IMG/VR virus record: IMGVR_UViG_3300030098_001842
Coordinates: 1-29,765 of that record
DNA length: 29,765 nucleotides
DNA from: a virus
Reading direction: 5' to 3' (one strand)
The position numbers and the translations under genes were made by a program. Position 1 is the stretch's first letter. Every line of letters begins with the position of its first letter. The notes under the pieces are model-generated. The model saw only the letters and a program-made list of their open reading frames with translations. It was not told the origin of the DNA and searched no databases. Of the stretch, positions 16,454 to 27,700 are shown piece by piece.

Positions 16454-17206
16454 ATGATTGCTTTTGGACCAATAGGAATAGGAGCTTTATTTTCAATAGC
16501 TACGCCTTTAGCACAAGGTATATATACGAAAATAAAAGCAAAAAAAGATTTAGATACAGCTAATCAACAAGCTCAAATGTATGCTGATCAAGAAGAGCAG
16601 CTAAGAAAAAATAGACAAGCTATTATAAATCCTTACGAAGAAATAAAAGATTTAAGTGGACAAATAACAAATCCTTTTGAAAACATGGGAGTTGCTACTA
16701 ATGCAGCTAGAACTCAAGCAGAAGAAGCTGACATTGCTTTAGCTAATACATTAGACACCATGAGAGAAACTGGTATGGGTGCTGGTGGTGCTACAGCTTT
16801 AGCTCAAGCTGCTTTAAGAAGTAAGAAAGGTATATCTGACAATATACAACAACAAGAAGCTCAAGTTCAAAAAATTAGAGCTGAAGGAGAAGCTCAAGCT
16901 AACAGAGAAAGAGTTGCAGAGAAACAAAGAGTTCAAGAAGCTGGAGTTATGGGAGAAATGTTTCAGTTTCAAGCTCAAGAAGCTAGAGATATTGCAGACT
17001 TGGAAAGAACAAGTGCTTTAGCTGATAGAGCTTGGGCTAGACAATACTACGATAATCAAGCTAACACACAAGCAAGTGCAAACCTAATAGGTGATATTGG
17101 TACAGGTTTAACTATGGTTGGTGGTGCTATGGGAGGGTTTTCTCCTGGAAGTGGTTATTTAGACTATCAAGCATGGCAAGAAGAATACGGCCCTCAAGGA
17201 GAATAA
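16454..17206 (+). CDS. Small internal virion (ejection) protein candidate
   Basis: The protein has 250 residues. Residues 2-23 are hydrophobic (I-A-F-G-P-I-G-I-G-A-L-F-S-I-A-T-P-L-A) and end before a basic patch (K-I-K-A-K-K). Residues about 25-190 form a long, Gln/Ala/Glu-rich helical coiled coil, with a Gly break (G-M-G-A-G-G-A-T-A-L-A-Q-A-A-L-R). The C-terminus is Gly-rich and mildly hydrophobic (I-G-T-G-L-T-M-V-G-G-A-M-G-G-F). A protein that is stored in the head and then inserts into the host outer membrane, as T7 gp14 does, has this composition. It precedes the 520- and 3350-residue genes in the gp14-gp15-gp16 order. The role is inferred. Confidence 0.6.
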   Translation: MIAFGPIGIGALFSIATPLAQGIYTKIKAKKDLDTANQQAQMYADQEEQLRKNRQAIINPYEEIKDLSGQITNPFENMGVATNAARTQAEEADIALANTLDTMRETGMGAGGATALAQAALRSKKGISDNIQQQEAQVQKIRAEGEAQANRERVAEKQRVQEAGVMGEMFQFQAQEARDIADLERTSALADRAWARQYYDNQANTQASANLIGDIGTGLTMVGGAMGGFSPGSGYLDYQAWQEEYGPQGE

Positions 17207-17218
17207 AACAAAAAAAAT

Positions 17219-18781
17219 ATGGCAACACCAGGATTTAACATTCAAAAAGAAAACGTAAATAAACCTCAATTCCAAGCTTATAGGCAATTAGAGTCTTATG
17301 GGCAGATGAGGAGAGATCTTAATAGACGATTAAAAGACGCTGCCACTTATGGTGATACTATAGCAGCACAAACCGCTCGTAATCGAAAGTATAGAGACGC
17401 TTTACAAAAAGAAGAAGAGAAAGAATTAGATACTCAATACGCTAGAATTGGAGATATTGGAGACACGGGATTTAGTAAACTTGATAAAAGCAAAGATGAT
17501 TATTTTTACGCGTTAATAGATGATTATGTAGATATTAAAAGAGCTATGGAAGGTCCTTCTCCAACAGTTGATCAACAAACTGGTAGAAGAGCCTTAGCTG
17601 AAATCAATCAAAAAGTAGATAGGTTTAAAGGTGCTGTACCTGAGATAATGGCTCAAGCTCAATTAGTAAATGAAGCGTTAAAAATACCTGCAGGAAAACC
17701 TGGTTCTTTAAGTTCATTGTTTAGCTCTGAAGAAGCTCAAGTATTACGTAATTTAGTAAATGATGGTGATGTAAGTATATTAGAGAAAAACGGGCAACTA
17801 GTTTTATTTTCTCCTCCTGGTAGTACTAATCTTCCTGAAGGAGGATTAATTAATGTAGATGAACTACAAAAACTCACTGAGCAAGGAAAAAATTATGTTC
17901 AAACAGTTCCTGATGTAGGAGGACAATTAAAAAATGCTTTTGAAGGAATAGTAGGTAATAAAGAAAATGGATATAACTTGGGATATACTATTGATCCCAC
18001 TACTGGTAAAACAAGAGTTGATGATGAAGGAAATCCTATAGGTAGATTTTTTACAGAAAATACATTTACAGAAAACAATAAAACCATTACCACTAGAACA
18101 ATGACATCTCAACAAAGAGATAATATTCAAGATGCAATGTTAAAAACAAACATTATGCAACCTATTGTAGATACATATGGTAGAGAAATATGGGCTGATA
18201 TGATGGGTAATGATACACCTTACGAACCAAATAAAAATAGTGACGAAGTAGTTAGGTTTTTAACAAATAAAGCTATCGATGATTATGGCAATGAAGTAGG
18301 TATTGAATATATAACAGATACTAAAGACAAAGAGAAAGAGAAAGCTAGTGAGGCGGATAAAAAAGCTTATAGAGAGAGGAAAAAAGCACTTAAAGAAATG
18401 AAACTAAGTAAAGATGAGTTAACACAAGAAGTTGATTTCATGTTTAAAGGTTTAATGAATTTAGATTCTCAAAATTTATTAAATATGAAACTATTTGATG
18501 TGCTTATGGAAGATATTAAATTCACTAAAGATGGTAAAATGCAAATGGCTGGAGGAGATCTTGCTCCGTTTGATATAACAGATAGAGAGGCTATAGTAAA
18601 TTTATTTAGAGAAAACTTCCCTAAAATACCAGTTAAAGACGTAACTAAAATAGTAGATGATTGGTACGAAGATCATCCAGGTTATGAAGCAACATGGAAA
18701 GATATTTTAAAAGAAAAAATTGAATCAGGAACACTTGAAATGGTGGAAGAAGAAGTGAAAGAAGAAGGGGAATTAGATTAA
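17219..18781 (+). CDS. Internal virion protein candidate (520 residues, unknown fold)
   Basis: I do not recognise a domain. The protein is hydrophilic and largely helical. It has an N-terminal charged region (R-Q-L-E-S-Y-G-Q-M-R-R-D-L-N-R-R), a central mixed stretch (residues about 190-290, with D-D-E-G-N-P-I-G-R-F-F), a Lys/Glu-rich linker at about 365-400, and an acidic C-terminus (E-E-E-V-K-E-E-G-E-L-D). No signal peptide, membrane segment or catalytic motif is seen. It lies between the small hydrophobic-ended protein and the giant protein, the slot of T7 gp15, so a part in the DNA-ejection channel is the best inference. The giant gene starts eight bases after its stop. Confidence 0.6.
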   Translation: MATPGFNIQKENVNKPQFQAYRQLESYGQMRRDLNRRLKDAATYGDTIAAQTARNRKYRDALQKEEEKELDTQYARIGDIGDTGFSKLDKSKDDYFYALIDDYVDIKRAMEGPSPTVDQQTGRRALAEINQKVDRFKGAVPEIMAQAQLVNEALKIPAGKPGSLSSLFSSEEAQVLRNLVNDGDVSILEKNGQLVLFSPPGSTNLPEGGLINVDELQKLTEQGKNYVQTVPDVGGQLKNAFEGIVGNKENGYNLGYTIDPTTGKTRVDDEGNPIGRFFTENTFTENNKTITTRTMTSQQRDNIQDAMLKTNIMQPIVDTYGREIWADMMGNDTPYEPNKNSDEVVRFLTNKAIDDYGNEVGIEYITDTKDKEKEKASEADKKAYRERKKALKEMKLSKDELTQEVDFMFKGLMNLDSQNLLNMKLFDVLMEDIKFTKDGKMQMAGGDLAPFDITDREAIVNLFRENFPKIPVKDVTKIVDDWYEDHPGYEATWKDILKEKIESGTLEMVEEEVKEEGELD

Positions 18782-18789
18782 TAAAGTAT

Positions 18790-21700
18790 ATGGATGAAGT
18801 AGAAAAATTATTTGAAGTTCTTAAAAGAGATGGTTATTATACTAAATCTTTTGAAGAGTTTAAAGAACAGTATGCTGACGAGTCTTATAGAGAGAAAATT
18901 TACGAAGTTATGTCTAGAGACAAATACTATACTAAATCTAGAGATGAATTTTTTCAACAATATAGTGTTGGTGATAATGATGTTGAAGTAGTTAAAACTC
19001 CCACTTATCAATCAACAACTTTAAAAACTAAAGATGATGAAGTAGTTGAAGAAGAAGAACAAGAAGTTGTTTTTGAACCTACTGAGGAGGGGAAATTTAA
19101 AGTTGGAATACAAGAAACAGAACAAATTGGAATACAAGAAACAGAACAAAAGAAACCTATTTCAACTAAAGAACATTTCAGTCCTCTTGAAGAAGAGGAT
19201 TTAGCAGATGATATAACTTTTGAAGAATTTGACAACGTTCCTGAGGAAGATTTACAAAAAACTTTGGAAAATCAATATCCTTGGTTAGAGTTTGATCAAC
19301 CTTTTATATACGACAGTAAATTAGGAGGTGGAGCTAATAGAGATGTTATTCAAGTTACAAACCCTCAAACCGGAGCTACGAAAGACTTTGATTTAGGTAC
19401 AGATTTTAATAGGCAGAGAAGTTTTACTACCAATCCATTAAGTAGTAAAGAATCTTACGATAACATGCTTAGTTTTATAAATGAACAAAGGTATGATAAA
19501 GAAGGGAATCCTAATAAAAATTATTTAGATCATTATAGTTCTACAAGAACTTATGGTCCTGATTATCTTATAGATGATCTCACAGCTCCAGGAGGTAAAA
19601 CTGAGCTCCCAGTTTCTAAAGAAGTAACTAGTGAAGCGCTTAGGTTGGTTAAGAGTGATCCTACTGGTAAACTTACTATGAAAAAAGCTATACAGCAAGT
19701 AGCAAATAGCCAATGGGGTCAAATGAATATTGCCTGGAAAACTGATTTTTATAATGATAAAAACTTTGAAAATGTAACATTGGTTAATGCTACTAAAGAT
19801 GCGGTTGAGAATGGAGATTTAAATATTAATATAACGACTACAGATCAAATAAATGATCCAAACCTAGTTCATGAAACTTATCAAACTCTACGAAAATTAG
19901 GAGTACCTGCAGAAGTTTTTAAAACAGATATAGATCAAGACTATTTAGAAGCATTGTACAATATAGATAGTGTTAATCCTGATCCAGCTGATGAACTTGT
20001 ATTTGAAAAATACCAGCGAACTAGAGACGCTCAAATTAAAGATCAAGTATATGAATATTTAAATACTACACAAAAAGGAAGATTAATATTACAAACTTAC
20101 AATGCTGTAGAAGAACAGAAAAATGTAGATGATATAGTTATTCCTATACAAAATAAAGTTAATGAAGAAGTTACAGCTGAAGATCCAAGGGTTGCTAAAA
20201 CAAAAAATATCATAAAATACTATAATCCAGACATTAATGAAGAGACAGCTGAAGCTACAGCTTTAGAAATGGTAAGAAACCAAGAGACTAATGATAGAAT
20301 AGACGCTAAAGTAAACGAGTACGGAGAAAAAGAATTTGAATGGCAAGTTAGGATGGGCTATGGAATGAATGCTGAAGATCTCAAAGCTTTAAAAGAAAAA
20401 GGTAAAAAGGCTAAAACTCCAGAAGAACTTGAAGCTTATAGAGCAGAAGTAAGAGATCTAGTTAATGATGGGAAAATTAATTTATTAAGAAATCCTGATG
20501 GAACTTTTGTTGATCAAACTTTACAACAACAAACAGACGCTTTAAAAGATAACAAAAAACTAGGATCTTTACTTGATGAATACATGTATCAAAGTTCTGA
20601 TGAACTAACTCAAGAACTGTTTAACATGAACAATCAATTAAAGGTTTATGCTAAAGATATATTAAGAGAAGGTTACGGTAATACTATGGTTGATGCTACT
20701 CTTGCTCAGCAGTTAGGCGAAGGCTTAAGCTTCTTAACAGGTTGGGCAACTGTTGGTAGCACTAAAGGGTTACCTGGTAGTGCATACAGAGATTTTGAAA
20801 ATATAGATGATTGGATTAATGGTTCTGAAGAAATGCCTATAGGTTTAACTACATTACCCGAATCAGCAAGTGCTAGTAAAACAGTTAAAAATTACAACGA
20901 TCTTTTAGAGAAAAGAGCTACATTATTGTTAGCAAAAGAACTAAATGTAAATCCAATGACGTTTGGTAAGCATGATTGGGGTGTTGTTAGAGCTGCACAC
21001 TCATTCGGACAAGAACTTATCCCTGCTCTTGGTGGTAGATATATGGGTGAAGAAGAAATGAGGAGTAATGCTTTAGATATATACGAAAATGCTTTTGGAA
21101 TAACAAGAACTGAAAGTCAAGACTTTATAGCTAACCATTTAGGAGGTTATGAGAAAGCAGGAAGTGCAACAGCTAATTTGGTAGTCATGGCAGGTGAAAT
21201 GGCTTTAACATATCCTTTATTTGGAGGAGCTAGAAGTTTGACCAAAGGAATCTATTTAATGGCTGAAGCTGGTTTAACTAGTATATCTAAAAAAGCAGCA
21301 TTAAGTCCAGGGTTTATTAAATCTTTATCTAAATATACTTCTCATGTAGGAACTGAATATGTAGGTTTAGTAGGGAGTAATATAATGGAGCGTAATATAT
21401 TTAATAGAGAAGGTATACATAATCCATTATTGTTTGCTGCTGGAGCAGGAGGTGCTAGAGCTGTGTTTGCTAAAGGAGGAGAGATGTATAACCAAGCTGT
21501 TAAAGAAGCCGCTAAAGTAAACCCTAGATTAAGAGAGAGTTTACTATGGGTTAGTCAACAAGAGATGACAGCTAATGTAGAAGGAGCTTTAAAACTCAAG
21601 GCTATAGCTCAATCAGGAACGAGAAATATAATAGTAAAACCCACTCTTATAGGTGGTGAAGCTTTAACAGGAGCAATAGGTATAAAAGCTGGTGAAGGTG

Positions 21701-24700
21701 CTGCTGGAGTAGTGGATGTAGTTGAAGGTAAAAAAACAATGAGTCAGTTGTGGAATGAAATAACTGATGTTGATTCATTATTAGAAACAGCTGCTGCTTT
21801 AGTCTTTATGAAAGTTAGTAGACCTGATCAATATGTAAACAAAGCAGTAGAAGATTTTTACGCAGAGGTTGATCTTATAGCAGGTAATAATCCTGCTTGG
21901 AATAGAATGCGTGACGCTATTGGATTAAAAAGGTTGTCTCCTAAAGAAGCTGCTAAAGCGTCTGAAGATCCTAATTATGAATTAACTATTACTGACGCAT
22001 ATAATAAAAAACTTCAAGAAATTCAAAAAGGTGAAGGAGATTATGAAGGACTTAGCAAAGAAGAGTTAGATCAAGCTACTGATAATTTAAACTATCAATA
22101 TAATAGGTTATTAATGAAACCTGAGTTAGATCGATTAGCCAAAATGTACAAAGCTGAAGATGGTATTATAGGTTCTTATACTGACTTAGAACTAGCTTCT
22201 TTAAACATAGCTGAAGGTAGTATGAATGCAAAAGATTTATTAACTATTGCTTCTACCCCAAGTGGAGGATCGTCTGCGGTCCTACAATTAATGGCTAATG
22301 GTTATACTGAAAAAATAGCTACACAAATCTATGATTTTGCTGTAAATCAAAAAGCTATAGGTATGGAACTATTTGCAGGAGATTTAAGAAGTAAACCATT
22401 TCAAAACTATGTTAAAGAATCAATTAGACTCAACGAGTTAATTAGTGAAAAACGTACACTAGAAGACACATATAAGAACAATAAAATAGATAAAGCGGCT
22501 TATGAAATTAAAAATGAGAATTTAGATAAAGCCATCGATGCAGCTGTCGCTACTCAAAAAATAAATATTAAAAAAGCTCAGTTTGATAGACAAGTAAAAG
22601 AATCTAAAACCATACAAGAACTTAAAGATAAAGGTTTTAATGTTATAGAAGTAGATAACAAAGGAATGAAAGAGTTCAAAGAAAAAGGTGGAGAAGATTT
22701 TGTAGAAACTGAATTTGGTTTACAAGGTATTGACAAAGCAACTGGACAAGGTGTTATGGTAGTTAACACTGAAGCTACCAAAAAGTATGGAGTAGGTGGA
22801 ACAGCTACTCATGAAGTGTGGCACTTTGGTTGGGAGAGAAAACTAGGAGATCAAGCTCTTGCTAAAAGAGCTGAAGAGGTTGGAGAAGAACAAGCTAATG
22901 CAGAAGCTAGAGAATACATACAAAATTTTACAGATGGTTTAAAAAAGAGAGGAATATACGATGTTGTAGAAGCTGAAATGCTTCAACGTAAAGGATTTCA
23001 AGAAGCTACATGGAGAAAAGTTCTAGAAGGTGAACAAGTCCCAATGTCAGAAATGAAAGAGTTTATAAATGAGTTTATTCAATTAGATAAAAATGGATCG
23101 TTTGACGCTGCTAAAACTGATGCACAAGTTAAAGCTTCTAAAAGACAAGAAGGTAAAAACATAACTGAAGCTGAATACAAAGCTGCTATGGCAGATCCTG
23201 CTAAATTTGTAGACTTTGTTTTAAGTGGTAAATATAAATCTAAAAATATAAATGACTTCTTAAAAGCAGAGCAAGATGCTTATACAAAAGAATTTGGTGG
23301 AAAGAAAGAAACTACAACTCAAAAATCTGAAAAAACAGATAAAGTTGTAATTTCTAAATCTAATAAAGAAATAGCTGATAGAAATACTGAAATAGAGAAA
23401 AAGATAATAAAAGCTGGAGATAGTAGAGTTAGAGATATTAAAGATCAAGAGTTGTCTGCAGAAATTAAAAAAGAATTATCTGAAAACAATATAGGTAAAG
23501 CTAGACAGTTAGCTAACCAAGCAGCTAAAAGTCCTGGCGCCATGGCTTTAGAACCTAGCAAAAGAGTTTCAGCAGAAGAATTTAGATCTGGATATGAAGA
23601 ACAATTGGCTAGATTAATTGATACTTATAAACCTATCGTGAATGGTAAGCGTATACCTTTTGGTGCTTACATGCAGAAGAATTTAAAAAGAAGATATGGT
23701 CAAATACTTCAACAAGCTAAAAGAGGTAAGTTCGAAGGTAAAGAAAAAAGATTAGGACAAGAACGAGCTGAAGGAGAAAAAGAGTTTGATGTAGTAGATC
23801 CAGACGCACAAAGAGCTGTTGAATCTGTAGGTGAAAGTAAATCACTTGAACCTACAAAAACTGATAGACAAATTAGTGTTTTTGAAGGTAGACAAGCTAA
23901 AGCTAAAGAAAAGCAAATTGTAGATATATTTAAAGGATTAACAGAGGTTGATTTAGTAAATAGATCTAAAAAAGGCTTAGGTGGTACTCCAACAGAAGAA
24001 TTAACTAAGGTTGCTGAATTATTATTTGATTTAAAAGATGGAGGTAAAGTAACTAACTTGTCTAAGTCTTCATACCCTAGTGTTGATTTAGTAAATCCTA
24101 AGACTGGTAAAAAACTTACGCCAGCTCAAATCAAAAAAGGAGTTAAAGGTATAATAGACGCTAAAGATTTTGTAAACATTAGGGATTACTTTAAAGATGT
24201 TAATAATCTAGATAGATATTTAAAGACAATGCCTGAGTATAATATAACAGGTGATAGGTCTAGAATAAATGATAAAGGGGAAACTATTGAAGTATCACCA
24301 GATGTTAAAGGTAAAGGTTTAAGATTAACTGACAGAGTGTATGATTACTTTTACGAACCATTTATAAACCACCCAAGTAAACCTGGTTATAATCCTAAAT
24401 TAATACAAACTACACCAGGAGGTAGAAGTAAAGGTAAGACAACTCAACCATTTGTTAAAAGATTAAAGCCAGAATTTAGAGGTAAAATATCTCCAGAAGT
24501 AATTAAAAAACTTAGAGAAGATTTATTATTAGATACTAAGGTTGAAGATCTCATTAAAATATATGATAGAACCAAGCATGGCCAACTAATAAAAGGCATG
24601 GCCAAACTTGAGACAATGAAAGTTGCTAACGAAGCCACAAGAAAAGGATTGCCTAAAGATACTGAGTTGAGTAAAAAATTAACTGCAGATACTAGAGCTG

Positions 24701-27700
24701 GAGGTAGTGATTTTGCAGCTTCAGAGCGTGTAAATAAAAAAGCTATAGAAGAAATAAGAAAAAAGATTATATCACGTTCTTTTGTAAGTGAAATGCAAGG
24801 AATGGCAAATTGGATCAAGAGCTTTGCTAAAGATATGGATATAGCAATTGCTAAAGAAATTGGTTCGGATGGCAATGTAAGAGATCTAATTGGTCAACAA
24901 AGATTATCTGATTTTGCTTCTAAAGTTTTAAGTAAATATTTTGGAGAGTCAATACTAAGTGGTCAAACTTGGTCAAACACAAAGCTTGGAAAAGGCATGT
25001 GGTTTTCTACTGACCTTAGAAATAAAGTATTAGAAGAGTTTAGAAAAGAGCAAAAAGATCTTGGGATTCCATTAACTACTAAAGAATACAACGCTTTAAA
25101 ACTACTAATGGGAAGTCCTGGATTAGATCCTATGAAGACTAATCCATTTGGTGGTAAGCAAAGTGGGAAATGGATAGAAAAAGTTAATAGAAATTATGAA
25201 GGATTAGATTTATTTATAGATCAAACATTTAAAATGTTAAAAGAAAACCCAGAGTATTTAGGAGAATTTTTAGCTATGATGAAAGGATCTTCTTCTTCAA
25301 ATTCTCATTTTTGGAGAAATGCATCTCAAGTTATAGGTAAACATAAAAATTGGGCTGATAAAGCAATGATAAATCCTAAGAAAAAAGGTGTAGGAGTAGG
25401 AGAACATGCTTTAGTTCAAAATCAAGCAGCTGAATTTATGACTAAAGCTATATTAGAATCTATAGCTCGTGGTAATCTTAAAGCAAAAAATATTGCTAAA
25501 AAATTATTAAATGAAAATTACTTTCAAATATTAATTAGTCATGGACTTGATGGTAAATTAACTCAAATCGGTTTACAATCTAGTATGCCTAAAGGTTTTT
25601 GGGAAAGTTGGAATAAAGCTTTAGAAACAGGAGACGTAAACAAAGCTTGGTCAGTATGGTCTAGATATTTTAATGAAAAAATAAATAAAATTAAAGGAGC
25701 AGATGGAGAATTTGGATTTGATCCTAATAAAATAGATTTGCTTAACAGAAAAACTGGAGAAGTTGAGAGTCTAGCAGACATATTAAAAATAGGCAGAAAA
25801 GAATTTGGAAAAGACATTTTAAATCCAGAGATAATAGCTAAACAACAAGAGTTAATAGCCAAATGGTCTACAAGACAAGAAGGATTTACTAAACCAGAGC
25901 AACTAAGGGAAAGACTAGCTATTGAACTAGATATGTTAAACGCTAAGCGAGATGCTACGTTAGAGACAATGAAGGATATATCAGAATTAAATAATCCTAT
26001 ATTCAACATGTCTGAGCGTATGCCAAATAAATCACTAGTGGAAGAAGCTAATAAATTTGATAAGGCATTAGCTAACGCTAGAAAAATTAAAAAAGAAGTT
26101 AAAAAAGCTAGAGTTTTTGACTTTGATGATACTGTAGCTAGAACGAATAGCAAAGTATTTGCAGAAAGAGCAGGGGAAAGAATAGAGCTAACGGCAGAAG
26201 AGTTTGCTGCGCGTGGAGACGTATTACTAGCTGAAGGATATAAAATGGATTTTTCTGATTTTAACAAAGTTGTTGAAGGAAAGAAAGGACCATTATTTGA
26301 TGTTATGAAAAAGATGAAAGAGGCTGCAGGCGATAGAGATATGTTTATCTTAACTGCTAGAGCTCCTGAATCTGCTCCAGCTATTAAACAGTTTTTAGAT
26401 GCTATGGGCATCAAAATACCTTTAGAAAATATAACTGGACTAGGTAATTCAACTGGCAAAGCTAAAGCTGACTGGTTAGTTGAAAAAGCAGCCGAAGGTT
26501 ATAATGATTTCTATTTTGCAGATGACGCACCTCAAAATGTGAAAGCAGTTAGAGATGCTATGGAAGTATTAGATGTTAAATCTAAAGTTCAACAAGCGAG
26601 AATGAATGCTAGTGAAAGACTTAACAAGAGATTTAATGAGATACTAGAACATTCTACGGGTATTGGTAAGGACAAAGTGTTTTCAGATGTTAAAGCTGAG
26701 ATTAGAGGAAATGAAGCTAGAAGACAAAAGTTTTTTATACCTCCATCAGCAGAAGATTTTACTGGTTTACTCTATAGAACATTAGGTAAAGGTAAGAAAG
26801 GAGAACAAGCAATGAATTTTTATAAAGAAAATCTTCTTGATCCTTATACTAGAGCAATGGAAAATTTGTCTACAGATAGGGTTAATTTAATGGCTGATTT
26901 CAAAGAATTGAAAAAAGAATTAAAAGTTCCTAAAGAATTAAAGAAAACTACAAAGTCAGGATTTAAAAGAGAAGACGCAGTGCGAGTTTATATTTGGCAA
27001 AAAACCGGTAAAGAAATTCCTGGTTTAGCTAAAAAAGATTTAGCAGAATTAAACAAAATAATGGAAAGTGATCCTAGACTTCAAGCTTTTGCAGATCAAA
27101 TTTTAACTTTAACTAAAGGTGATGGTTATTCAACTCCTGGTAAGGATTGGAATGCTGGTACTATTACAACCGATTTAATTGAGTTATTAAATAAAACTAA
27201 AAGAGCAAAATATTTAACTGAGTGGAAAGAGAATGTTGACGTTATATTTTCTAAGAAAAATTTGAATAAATTAGAAGCTGCTTATGGTAAGAAATATAGA
27301 GAAGCTTTAGAAAATTCTTTAACTAGAATGAAACAAGGAACTAATAGAACTAGTTCAGGAAATAAATTAAGTAATCAGGTATTAGACTATGTTAATAACG
27401 CTACTGGTACTATAATGTTCTTGAATGCTAGATCTGCAGTTCTTCAAACTATATCTGCTGCTAACTTTACTAATTGGACCTTTAATAATCCATTGAAGAT
27501 GGGTAAAGCTTTCGCAAACCAACCTCAGTATTGGAAAGATTTTGTTGAATTAATAAATTCAGATTATTTAAAAGATAGAAGAAACGGTTTGAAACTAAAC
27601 ATTTCTGAATCTGAAATAGCTAACGCCGCTAAAACTTCCAAGAATAAAGCTAGAGCTGTTATGGGTTATATATTAGAAAAAGGTTATTTACCTACAAAGT

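Noticed and set aside
24444-24875. 143-codon minus strand frame opposite the giant gene
   Set aside because: Same shadow pattern (Ser, Leu, Ile, Phe) and no start context, within a continuous + strand gene.
25563-26459. 298-codon minus strand frame opposite the HAD region
   Set aside because: Its Ser/Leu/Phe/Ile-rich translation is what Lys/Glu-rich coding gives when read backwards. The + strand frame has catalytic motifs.
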